From NCBI GenBank assembly GCA_963855995.1, contig OY979716.1:54698281-54762280 (forward strand): a stretch of 64,000 bases of DNA, read 5' to 3'. Source of the stretch: Muricea muricata (taxonomy: Eukaryota > Cnidaria > Anthozoa > Malacalcyonacea > Plexauridae). The position numbers and the translations under genes were made by a program. This document shows positions 10,501-19,689 of this stretch, one piece after another (the stretch's first letter is position 1; every line of letters starts with the position of its first letter). The notes below the pieces were generated by a model. The model saw only the letters and a program-made list of their open reading frames with translations, was not told where the DNA came from and did no database searches.

Positions 10501-12209
10501 TGAAATCATACTTTTCCGACGAAAAAATACACATAAAATGTTGGCTTGATGATTCCATATTTATGTATTCTTATTTATGTTGTTTATTTATGGGAGAGAA
10601 TTGTGGACATTGGCCAAACGGTCTGCTATGCAAATTTTTACTACCCTATTTTGCATATATGCTGTCAGTCATATTAATATCACTTTTGATATATATAATT
10701 TATTATATTATATTAATTTCAGTTTTTGTTAATAATGTGAAGTGTGAGTAGTGTTAAAGGTGTAAAGTAAAAAGTACTAAACATTGCATATTAGGCACAG
10801 ACTTCTGTAGTGCATTTTTACCTTATACTTGAATGTTAACAAATGATAAGATATCACTATGCACATGATAGTTTTTTAAACTTTCTGCAATTGTTTAGTT
10901 AATGGTAAAACTCAAATTAAGATCATTAAATTCAGTAGTATTTACAAGCCATGTAAAGTTGATTTTTTTATTAAAGGACATTGGCAATAGATTTTTTTAT
11001 TCTTTATATCTATTACACATACGTACGGAATACTTAATTACGTATTTTCACTTGTCCATCGCGTTTAGTTGCTTAGAAATATCGTAAAACTTTCTACCTT
11101 CATCGGCCATCTTGAAAAAAAACGGGTATGCTAATTTATGCGGAAATAAATTTGTGACGTCAGGTGCAGGGGAACGAAATAATATCAATATACGATAGTA
11201 TTAGAACAAATACATTCTAACACGATTTTGATCCAAAAAATACAGATGAACCCGAATTGTTTTTGTATAACTGCGTAAATATTTAGTGTCACTACTGTAC
11301 TATGTGTTTCATCTGTGTTTCTAAAATAAATGCGTTGATTTCGACGGTAAAAGCACTTTCATCACCGGTACTATGCCAATTAATTGATATGCTCGCGTAC
11401 TTTGTAGACTTTTATCATACCGTTATCGGCGGTCAGGGCTACTCTGTGACGGCTGTGATGTGCTATGACTACTTACCAGACACTAAATGTTTATCAATTC
11501 TGTTGATGTAACGTTATAATTTGGGCGCTTTTACAATGTTGCGGGATGTAGCTCAACAGGATGTAGCTCAAAATACCAGGTCAAGTTCAATTTTTACTGT
11601 TTGTAATATATACAGATACAACTTATGTTTATTCATTATATATAGCTCTGAGGATGTAGCTCATTGAACACTATTGTCTAATACAGTTATAGCTACTAGC
11701 TATATAGTAACGACTGAGTACAATATGTTTTAATTCTTTGCATTCGCATTATATAAACACCTTCATTATTGCTTGCTTGGAGGTCATTTAGTAGGTGTGT
11801 AACGTACGAGACTCTCAAATAACACACTAATACTTCCAGTTAGAAACTGTTTTATCTATGATAACTTCTCTACATTTGTACTCTAGCCGTCTATAGCGTT
11901 TACTATGACTTTGCATGATTTACATATGACCACGCGCAAATAATGGCAATGCGAATTCGTTTTAGTAGCTATTAACATAATCGTTACAGGTCACACATAG
12001 AATAGCGTCAGTTCTACGGACCTCCTAGGTTTTTGTTGGAAATCCTTCGCACTAGTTCGGTTAAACTGTCAGAATCTCCCGTTCGCTGGTTCAACAACAA
12101 CAGTGGGGACTGTATTTTGTTTTTTCTTATTTTCGTTTATTCAACACAACATTTACAACCAATTCAATATAGCATTACAAACACAATCTGATACAAGAAG
12201 CTGTTCACC

Positions 12210-12519
12210 TTAGGAGTAGGTACAACACTGAGGAAAACTAAAGTCTATGCCAATGAAGTGCTACCTGTTGAACCAAAATCACTTGTTGAGCAGTATTTAC
12301 AAGGGAAGGAACGTCCATCAAAGGAGCAAGTGGTGGCCAGTCGAAAATCTCGGCTCAGCAAGCCAGCTTTACCTGCAATTACAGAGAGACAATCAGCTAA
12401 GAAACTGTGTGCTTGTCAAGGAAAATGTGCCACCAAAAATGCAGTTGTAGGGGTGAAGATTTAATGTGCAACACAAAATGCAATTGTAAAGTTGAGAAGT
12501 GTAAAAATCGTGAGTGAGG
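12210..12519 (+). pseudogene. Cys-rich C-terminal tail, integrase/KRBA2-like (fragment)
   Basis: An open frame includes VEQYLQGKERPSKEQVV and LCACQGKCATKN. After a one-base deletion near 12437 it continues CSCRGEDLMCNTKCNCK and stops after KCKNRE. Spaced C-x-C-x3-C, C-x-C and C-x3-C-x-C clusters of this type end many cnidarian TE proteins, including Ginger/KRBA2-like integrases. No catalytic core is present upstream. Family assignment is weak; the Cys pattern itself is plain in the sequence. Confidence 0.42.
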
Positions 12520-12734
12520 CAGATTTATATGATGAACAACTTTATAAACTAACATTTTAGAAATTAATTTGGGGATTGTATGCACATTAAAGCTGATTTA
12601 GTACATGGAACATCTTCGACATAAAAACATTTCAACACTGTCAACAGCAAACGAGTTAATATCTCATGGTTGAAATGCTTCATATGTTAGCACAAAGTTG
12701 GCCAAATTTCAAAAATGTGGAAAGCCTACACTCA

Positions 12735-13282
12735 ACTGTCTTGTACAGTAAAAATACAAAAAAAAGCTAACCGTTTCCATTTTTTGCCATATTTAAAATG
12801 AGTATAAAGGCCGTCATGCGACGCGAATCGTTCTCTGATTATTGTGTAAACACATGCAGGAAGTGGCCTTCGGTTCCTTTTCCCCAAAATCTGAAATACC
12901 CAACGCAAACAGTCTATAAAGTTTGAGCATTTTGTCCAAATCTTCATCATCCAAGGGCCAGACATTTACACCAGCTCAGGCTTTCAAGGCGCCAAGCATT
13001 TTTTGCCTCAAACACACGGTCGATTTCCTCGTCAGACGATTCGGCACTCTCTTCTTCCGAGTTGCTCTCGTCACCGCTATTGCTTGTTTGTAAGCCCGGT
13101 TCAGGTTCAAATTGATAGGGCAATACCTGAACTACTTGATTCTTGTGGTATTTTCCATTCGAATAATCGAAAAGCACAAAATTCTTCACTAGAAGTACGA
13201 AATCCCGAAATGCGTCTAATAAAGTATGTTTGTTTAATTTGCTCTCCCCTGCACCTGACGTCACACGGGTCATGTGACCCAA
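12735..13282 (-). pseudogene. P2X7 C-terminal ballast-like ORF (broken)
   Basis: The first frame (13282 to about 12950) contains VLPYQFEPEPG, an acidic Ser/Glu run, and SWCKC. After a frame change, a second frame has WVFQILGKRNRRPLPACVYT and IRERFASHDGLYTHFKY. The PYQFEPE start and the R-x-PLPACV-x-x-IR-x-x-F ending match the zinc-binding ballast domain of vertebrate P2X7 receptors, which occurs alone in many invertebrate proteins. No channel domain is present. The Cys-rich middle, normally with a CC pair, is reduced, so a deletion as well as a frameshift is likely. It lies inside the TTAA-flanked element. Confidence 0.6.
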
Positions 13283-13620
13283 AAGATAATTTTTTTAAAA
13301 ATCGATCCAAGGTGGTGGACGAACTAAATATTTAGGGTGAGATATCTTGAGAAAGAAACAATTTGGGTGAAAGATAATAGCATATTTGTAATCAGGGGGT
13401 CCAATTCTACTAATATCGGAAATAAAAAAATTTATTGCCAATGTCCTTTAAGCTGCTAGTTTTCTAGTTTTGTAAAAAATTTTTTGTGTTGATTTAAAAT
13501 ATTTATCTGGTTGATAGTGCTATCCAATATCCAAACTAACAATTTACTAACAATATTACATAACAAAAGAAAAAAAGATTGGAAATGATCAATGATATGG
13601 CTTGAAGCACTACATTTATA

Positions 13621-13820
13621 CTACACAGCAAGAAATTACGGGTTGTAACAGGTTGTTGAAAACTGGATCGCTGTTCCTGGTTGTCAACAATATTGTTGAG
13701 CCTGAATTAGCCTGCAATGACAAGGCTGAACAATAAATATTGTTGACAACATTGAACAATGTTGCCCCAAAAACATTGTTGTATACTGTTTTCAACAGCT
13801 TCTGATTTTTGGCTGTGTAA
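13621..13820. mobile_element. Short palindromic MITE (CTACACAGC ends)
   Basis: Ends CTACACAGCAAGAAATTACG and, inverted, CTTACACAGCCAAAAATCAG. Inner blocks GTTGAAAAC/GTTTTCAAC and CAACAATATTGTTG extend the symmetry. About 200 bp, no coding content. Confidence 0.65.
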
Positions 13821-14045
13821 GATCTCTGAGAGCTACAAATATGGCATCATTATACGGTGTTAAAGTGTGCAGATGTATCTCCAGGCATTACTTTATAGTA
13901 TAACTTTTACATTTGCTTCTCAGCTTAGAAAAATAACTTAACACTACGCACTCTGCTGATGAAATTTACAGTATGATACTGTAATGTATGCTACAGTCTT
14001 CTACAAAGCCTCTAACTCAGCTGCTATAATAACTAACTAAGCCCC

Positions 14046-14182
14046 AGTAGCCTGACCATTTAGTCCCGCTATGCAAATTTCAAGTTGTTGTCATTATTCG
14101 TTTCTTAGGAATGGACTCTTTTCACAGTCAATGAATATAAAAATATTTGCATAGCAGGACTTAAATCTTAAGGCTGGCTACT
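14046..14182. mobile_element. Short MITE (AGTAGCC ends)
   Basis: Ends AGTAGCCTGACCATTTAGTC and, inverted, AGTAGCCAGCCTTAAGATTT; both then share CTGCTATGCAAAT-type sequence. About 137 bp, non-coding. Confidence 0.62.
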
Positions 14183-14869
14183 CTACTGTAAGCTTCTACA
14201 TTTATTTCTGGTAATGTGTGAGGGAATTTGATTTTTACTGTCATTGTTGATTTTAACTGTGTTGTAGCTCCTACACTATGTAATCTTAAAAACTAAGATA
14301 TGCAGATATGTGTTTCAACCAAGCCAGCTTGCATACACAGCTTTGTTGCTACAGGATCGAGAGGAAGTCTACTTCTGAATATACTTTTAAATTTCACTTA
14401 AATCAATTAATCCATTAAACTTCAGAACTGTTCCATTGACAATTTAAATTGTTTTGCATTAAAAAATTTAGAAAAATAAGCAGGGCACACTTTTTAAGCT
14501 AGTCTTAAGAAGCCAATGGTGCCCTAATACATGTATCAAATACTAGAAACTAATATTTTAAAACTAAAAAAATTTCCAAGGTCTGTGCAAGAGAATTTAG
14601 AGATCAATCTTATGATAAGTCAACTATTATATGTGAGGTATCAATAAACCTCCATTAATACTAAACTACCAAAAAATTCCCAAATTTATTGAGAGCGTTT
14701 GTATACCATTCTTGCTGGATGTGCAAAAGCATATGTCTCAGATTAGTAACTAATCGCTAGTCTCATTGAAACAAATATTTAAATAACACCATTAAATTAA
14801 AAAGATGCTCCCGAGAAAAATTATGACTTAAAACACTGACGAGGAAAATAAGGTCGTACGAATTGAACT

Positions 14870-15146
14870 CAATGATCAAAACAATACAAAAATGCCTGTA
14901 TCTGTGAGAAACCCCCTGCTAAGAGACTTGGACTAGTACAATAATTGGAAATAACATGAAGTTTCCACGGGAGAAAAAAAAGATCGATTTTTGATCATAA
15001 ATTACAAAAAAACTGCAGGTTTTTGGAAGTGACAACATTAAAATTCGAATTCAGCACATAAAAGTCCATAGAATCATATCGAGAAAAAGTAGTTGGGAAA
15101 CGGGCACAACGAAATTGAATGAAAATCGGGCACAGATTATGGCCTA
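14870..15146. repeat. Right inverted arm, inner part
   Basis: Reverse complement of about 10262-10500, with shared blocks such as GCTAAGAGACTTGGACTAGT and CATAGAATCATATCGAGAAAA. It is separated from the outer part of the same arm by the inserted fold-back. Confidence 0.75.
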
Positions 15147-16653
15147 GGAGATTTGTCAAGCTCATTCTCACAGTTTGTGCACTCAATACATTGGCACATA
15201 TTATTATGTGTGTTTAATGCTTTTTTGCAGGAGCACGGTTTGGTTGCACAGCCTGTTTTACACTTACAATTACAATTTGCAAGCAAAGCATCTGGAGCAC
15301 AGTTTCCATCCATCCACTGAATACTTATTTTGCCTTCTTGATTTAATTTCCAACCATGGTTGACCGGGCTTGGGGCATCAATGCTACCAGCTTGTAGATT
15401 GCTGCTTGGTAATTGGCTCTCTGGAGATGCTTTAGAAGGCAATCTTTATTTGGTGGCATAGAAGAATCAGAAAATTTTCTAATTCAGAACATGTTGTACC
15501 GTAGAACATTAACACTGGATTCATTTTTTACCTTGTACAATTTTCATACAGCTGCTTCTATTTCCTTTTCGAACTGCTCATCAAAGGAAAATTCAGCTCC
15601 CAGGGAGGTTAATTCAGCCACAGATGTTGGGTCATGCAATAGCATATTCTATGAAGATACCTTACTGTAAACATGAAATGAGGTGGTTGAATCACATCCT
15701 AGAATACTTGACATAAACTATATCGCACAGCAATTAGGTGAAGAAAAATGTAGAGCATCAATTGGATTTCATGCACTTACTGGTAATGTATGAATAACAC
15801 ATTCTTATATCATTTGCAGTGTGATCAGACTTGGTCACATGGACAACACCACCTGTAAATACTTGAAACATTTAGAATAGGGGAGGGGTTGTATGAGTGC
15901 ATCTGACTGAATCTGGTAAACAACTTGCATATATGCCCACAATTTCATTATCATTCATGGCCATGTCTGAATAGGTCCATGCTCCACTCACAAGAATTTT
16001 CTTAGTAAAATGTGCAGTAAAATGACATGTGTAGGGGAAAGGGATTAGTGTCCTTTTTTCAGTAGGGGGGGGGGGAGAGGGGGGTTATACACAGTTTTAA
16101 AAGGTTACTCGTTTGGTAATTTCTAGGATGTGATTCAACCAGCTTATTTCATGGTTACAGTAAGGTATCTTCATAGAATATGCTATTGCATGACCAAACA
16201 TCTGTGGCTGTATTGACCTCCCTGGGAGCTGAATTTTCCTTTGACGTGCAGTTCGAAAAGAAAATAGAAGCAGCTGTACGAAAATCGTACAAGGCAAAAA
16301 AAGGAATCCAGTGTCAATGTTCTACGGTACAACATGTTCCTAATTGGAAAATTTTCTGATTCTTCTATGCCACCAAATAAAGATTGCCTTCTAAAGCATC
16401 TCCAGAGAGCCAACTACCAAGCAGCAGTATGGAAGCAATCTACAAGCTGTAGCATTGATGCCCCAAGCCCTGTCAACCATGGTTGGTTGGATGGAAACTG
16501 TGCGCCAGATGCTTTACTTGCAAATTGTAATTGTAAGTGTAAAACAGGTTGTGCAACCAAACTGTGCTCCTGCAAAAAAGCATTAAACACACAAAATGAT
16601 ATGTGTCAATGTATTGACTGCACAAACTGTGAGAATGAACTTGACAAATCTCC
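15147..16653. mobile_element. Fold-back element with two inverted copies of a Cys-rich ORF
   Basis: Begins AGGAGATTTGTCAAG and ends with its exact complement. Arms 15147-15715 and about 16115-16653 pair along their length around a spacer of about 400 bp that includes a G-rich tract (16066-16084). It interrupts the right arm of the 7.5-kb element at a point where the intact left arm reads CATTCAGGATAGGCC. Each arm encodes part of the same Cys-rich protein, in opposite orientation. Confidence 0.72.
15149..15475 (-). pseudogene. Tesmin/CXC-like Cys-rich TE protein fragment, copy 1
   Basis: Encodes DAPSPVNHGWKLNQ, then APDALLANCNCKCKTGCATK, PCSCKKALNTHNNMCQCIEC and TNCENELDKSP. The ordered clusters C-x-C-x-C-x3-C, C-x-C and C-x-C-x2-C-x2-C resemble the CXC (tesmin/TSO1) zinc-binding fold seen at the C terminus of many cnidarian TE proteins. 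The upstream part (PPNKDCLLK-type) is shifted out of frame near 15440. Fragment only; the start of the gene lies beyond the arm. Confidence 0.5.
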
Positions 16654-16684
16654 TGAATGGTCAAGCAATGACAAAATTTCGTAA
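16334..16684 (+). pseudogene. Tesmin/CXC-like Cys-rich TE protein fragment, copy 2
   Basis: Mirror copy of the minus-strand fragment at 15149-15475 and better preserved. It reads SMPPNKDCLLKHLQRANYQA, AVWKQS, then GNCAPDALLANCNCKCKTGC, LCSCKKALNTQNDMCQC and CTNCENELDKSPEW. Copy 1 has an extra KLNQEGKISIQ-type segment after NHGW that is absent here, so the arms have diverged by an indel. The last residues read through the fold-back edge into the outer element, so the stop is not native. Confidence 0.52.
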
Positions 16685-17191
16685 CTTATAAATACACTAA
16701 ATAAGTAGTTTAATATAAAATGTTCAATAGTACTATTATGGAATATTTTAACTGGATAAACATTTCAGTAATAAATACTGTTATATCAATATGTATACTG
16801 TGATATGAAAAATTGTAAAAACATCTACTCTTATTTAATGATCATAAAATAACTTACATGATTTATAGCTGATTCCCTGTCTTTTAAAGGGTTGTATTCG
16901 TGTCGAAATAAAAAGATCAAACAAAACTGAGTTTGTTTATAAACCTGCGGTGCAATATGACTTCGGATACTTCATGTTAAAATGCCGTAAGATGAAAGGT
17001 GCCGCCAAATAAAAAATGGCCGAACCGAAGTAACTTCGATTGCCGTTTACGAAAAAACTGCGGGTTTACGCGAGTGGGAATAACGAAATTTGAATTCAGC
17101 ACATCGAAATCTATAGAACGGTGTAAAGTTGCCTTAGCACCGCGATGACGGCAACGAAACTAAACAATTTCGGTCCACAGCCCACAGACTA
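16654..17191. repeat. Right inverted arm, outer part
   Basis: Reverse complement of 9728-10262 with a few percent divergence, ending GGTCCACAGCCCACAGACTA. Its inner end at 16654 is the edge of the inserted fold-back. Confidence 0.8.
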
Positions 17192-17192
17192 T

Positions 17193-17850
17193 TTTAAGAG
17201 TTTGGAAATTCTGAACGTTTATCAAATCAATGACTACTTAATTAACCAGCATATTCATGTTTCGATATTTTAATTTAAAGAATCTTACTGAAACTTTTGC
17301 AAACTACTTTGTAACTAACAACAAGGTTCATCACTACAACACAAGAAAAACATCCCAGCTCCATAAAACGTATAATAGAACCAATTATGCAAAACACATA
17401 TTATCCAACAATGGAATTGATATTTGGAACGGTTTAGAAAACAAATATAAACACATAAGACATTTACACTTTCGAACGAGAACTTAAAAAATACTTCTTC
17501 CAAAAAAATATTATTTGCCAATCTTAAAGTTTAAAATAATCAAATCTCGTTTGTAGGATTCATACTTAATTAGCTAATCAATTTCTTTATTATTACTGTA
17601 AATAGTACTACATATTCATAGTTTCTTATATTCATAACTTGTTTTGTTTTAAGTTTTGAACTGACAAAAACTTTATTAAATATAATCTATATTAATGTAA
17701 GTTAGGGGAATAAAATAAAAAGCCTTCAGAGGTTTCTAGTAGTCTCCTAGCCCTATCTTGTGATTAAAATCGAAAAGAAAAAATCATGTAATTAGCTATT
17801 AAGGGCGAAATGAATAAATTGAAAAAAATTGAAATTGAAATTAAAGTACT
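17193..17850 (+). mobile_element. 5'-truncated L2/CR1-type LINE tail
   Basis: Starts directly after the right end of the 7.5-kb element. The frame holds SLEILNVYQINDY, then after a shift FANYFVTNNKVHHYNTRKTS, GIDIWNGLENKYK, a C-terminal pattern (HxYNTR, G-x-x-IWN-L) of reverse transcriptases of L2/CR1/Daphne-like LINEs. An untranslated tail follows, ending in ATTGAAATTGAAATT repeats at about 17815-17846. 5' truncation is normal for LINE insertion. The RT core is absent. Confidence 0.68.
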
Positions 17851-18047
17851 AATAACATTTAACAAGACTAGGAGAAACATTTATTAAGTACAGCACAAAC
17901 TGTAGTATGCTGTACAACCAAACACGAAATATCAATTTGTCATTTGACATTACAGTAAAGTATGAATACAAATATCAATGAATACACCTAAACTGGCTAA
18001 AGTACTAATAACATAACATCAATGTTTTAACCTGGCATTGGAACCAA
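17851..18047. other. Short non-coding spacer
   Basis: AT-rich, nothing recognised. Confidence 0.4.
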
Positions 18048-18055
18048 GTGCATTC

Positions 18056-18640
18056 TTATGATAAAAACTGTGTAACAATCTTTATAGATTTGTCAACTAT
18101 CAGTTTCTGTTTGCCAGCAGTCAACAGGGCCAACTTAATTTCATTTTCCCTCACATCTGAAAGCTTTCTTGCATTTCCTTTCACAAATAGAAAACTTTCT
18201 AAGGCATCATTGAATGCTGAGTATGTTGTAATCTTGCTGTCAATTTGCAGAGCCAATTTAGAAACAACTTTTGGTTTGAGCATTTTCTTCAGAATTGTGT
18301 TTTTACAACTTGTGCAATCCATTATCTCACTGCAAGCTTGTTCCTCATGGTTGGTGTTGCATATTGGACAAGACAGTGTTCATTGCATGTCAACACCAAT
18401 TATTTCTCCTTCAATAACAGAATCTTTGAGCAAGGCTGCAGTTATGGACCATAGTTATGTAACATCTGTGTCTTTAATCTCATCAGTTGTAGTAAATTCA
18501 TTTGTATTCAAATACTTGAAATCATTGAAGATTCTTACTCTTACATTTTGAATGTGGTAGCATTCTCCTCTGCTAATTTTATCAATGGGTGATTCCCATG
18601 GTTCCAATCTCATAGAATCAGTCCCATCTGAAATAAGACA
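18056..18640 (-). pseudogene. RPA-like OB-fold/zinc-ribbon protein fragment
   Basis: Read on the minus strand from about 18640: SPIDKISRGECYHIQNVRVR, FNDFKYLNTNEFT, two in-frame stops, then CPICNTNHEEQ with MDCTSCKN, and ALQIDSKITTYSAFNDALES to the end. An OB-fold-type strand pattern with an inserted four-Cys zinc site is typical of RPA70-like single-strand DNA-binding proteins, which also travel with Helitrons and other elements. The two stops make it inactive. The RPA-like call is by pattern only; it could be another OB-fold protein. Confidence 0.42.
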
Positions 18641-18740
18641 CTTAGCTTAAAGCAGGTGCTGCCTTGCACAATTATTTTTTCCTCTCTTCTGTTTTCTGTA
18701 CAACCTTTACCTTGACATCAACTGTGTCATATAATGACAA

Positions 18741-19153
18741 TAGCGACCTTTAGAAACAAGACGGCGGTAGAATAGGACGGCAATAGAAACGCGGTAGGAC
18801 TGAGGCGAGAACGGCGTTCGTTCTCTACAAATCATCCTTTAGCGAGCTTTAGAAACAAGACGGCAGTGTAACAGGACGGCGTTTCTTGTTCCCGTGATCA
18901 GCTGTTGCAATAACTGCGCATGCACAAAATCCTTCGCTTTGCCGTCTTGCTTCGTTCACAACGTGAATTCTTACTGTTTGCCGTCAGGTGAAGAACGTTC
19001 TCCACCTGACGGCAAACAGTAAGAATTCACGTTGTGAACAAAACAAGAGGGCAAAGCGAAGGATTGTGCGCATGCGCAGTTATTGCAACAGCTGATCACG
19101 TGAACAAGGAACGCCGTCCTGTTATACTGCCGTCTTGTTTCTAAAGGTCGCTA
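18741..19153. mobile_element. Hairpin MITE with 151-bp near-perfect stem
   Basis: Arms 18840-18990 and 19003-19153 pair almost base for base around a 12-base loop (AAGAACGTTCTC). Ends read TAGCGAGCTTTAGAAACAAG and its complement TTTCTAAAGGTCGCTA. A partial extra copy of the end (TAGCGACCTTTAGAAACAAG) lies at 18741-18840, so there may be two overlapping insertions. Internal features include GCGCATGCGCAG and TGATCACGTG. No coding content. Confidence 0.78.
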
Positions 19154-19280
19154 ATGAAGCTATGCCTGATAGCTTGGTTAGCTTGTTATCGAAGCTGTCT
19201 TCGTAACTAAAATTCACAACTGCAGATTGAAATTTAGTTTTTTCCTGACAGTAAAGTCCATTTGTGCTGCATTCCGTTTA

Positions 19281-19424
19281 CTTGGACTGGACTGGACTGG
19301 ACTGGACTGGACTGGACTGGACTGGACTGGACTGGACTGAACTGGACTGGACTGGACTGGACTGGACTGGACTGGACTGGACTGGACTGGACTGGACTGG
19401 ACTGGACTGGACTGGACTGGACTG
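19281..19424. repeat. (TGGAC)n satellite, about 28 units
   Basis: Pure five-base repeat with a single G-to-A change near 19340. Because five is not a multiple of three it is open in several frames on both strands (WTGLD and SPVQS repeats). Those frames are not genes. Confidence 0.95.
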
Positions 19425-19689
19425 CCCATCTTTCAACACTACAGGAATCTGATTTTTTTGGAAATTCAAAAGTTCAGATCGTTATTCAGGAGCATACAAA
19501 CTGCACGTTGAACTTGACTTGGCGATGTTTGAACCTGGAAATTAAAATATGGTGTTGAAGCTACAAAAGTTGACTTGTTTCTTTAACTTTTTTCGCGATC
19601 TAAATAACGCCTCTTTTACATCCCTTCGAACAAAATAGCCTTATCCATTTGAAGGGCTTAGCTGCAATGGTTATTTGTTGTGGAAGGTT

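Larger units (their letters stand above)
10975..13447. mobile_element. TTAA-flanked DNA element (Kolobok- or piggyBac-type)
   Basis: AGGACATTGGCAATA at 10975 and TATTGCCAATGTCCT-type end at 13447 form TIRs of about 35 bp, and TTAA flanks both edges (10971-10974, 13448-13451). An inner inverted pair, TGACGTCAGGTGCAGGGGA near 11155 and its complement near 13243-13262, lies further in. A TTAA duplication is the mark of the Kolobok and piggyBac superfamilies. The element carries a P2X7-ballast-like ORF on the minus strand and a Cys-rich tail on the plus strand, and no recognisable transposase. It is nested in the 9.7-17.2 kb element. Confidence 0.68.
9728..17191. mobile_element. Non-autonomous DNA element with ~0.5-kb inverted arms and TA flanks
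   Basis: Left end TAGTCCGTGGGCTGTGGACC at 9728 and right end, read inward on the minus strand, TAGTCTGTGGGCTGTGGACC at 17191. TA at both edges suggests a TA duplication. The arms pair over 9728-10262 with 16654-17191, then continue 10262-10500 with about 14870-15146. The right arm is interrupted by a fold-back at 15147-16653. The core holds a second, TTAA-flanked element and two MITEs. No transposase for the outer element is visible. A superfamily cannot be fixed; TA flanks fit ISL2EU or Tc1/mariner. Confidence 0.72.

Noticed and set aside
11535..11670. tRNA-like words: GGATGTAGCTCA occurs three times, the first as GGGATGTAGCTCA
   Set aside because: It resembles a tRNA 5' end and A box, but no cloverleaf, anticodon arm or good B box follows. 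At most a tRNA-SINE trace.
19262..19470. Repeat-rich proteins (WTGLD and SPVQS) across the satellite
   Set aside because: A pentamer satellite is open in several frames on both strands; nothing else supports a gene.
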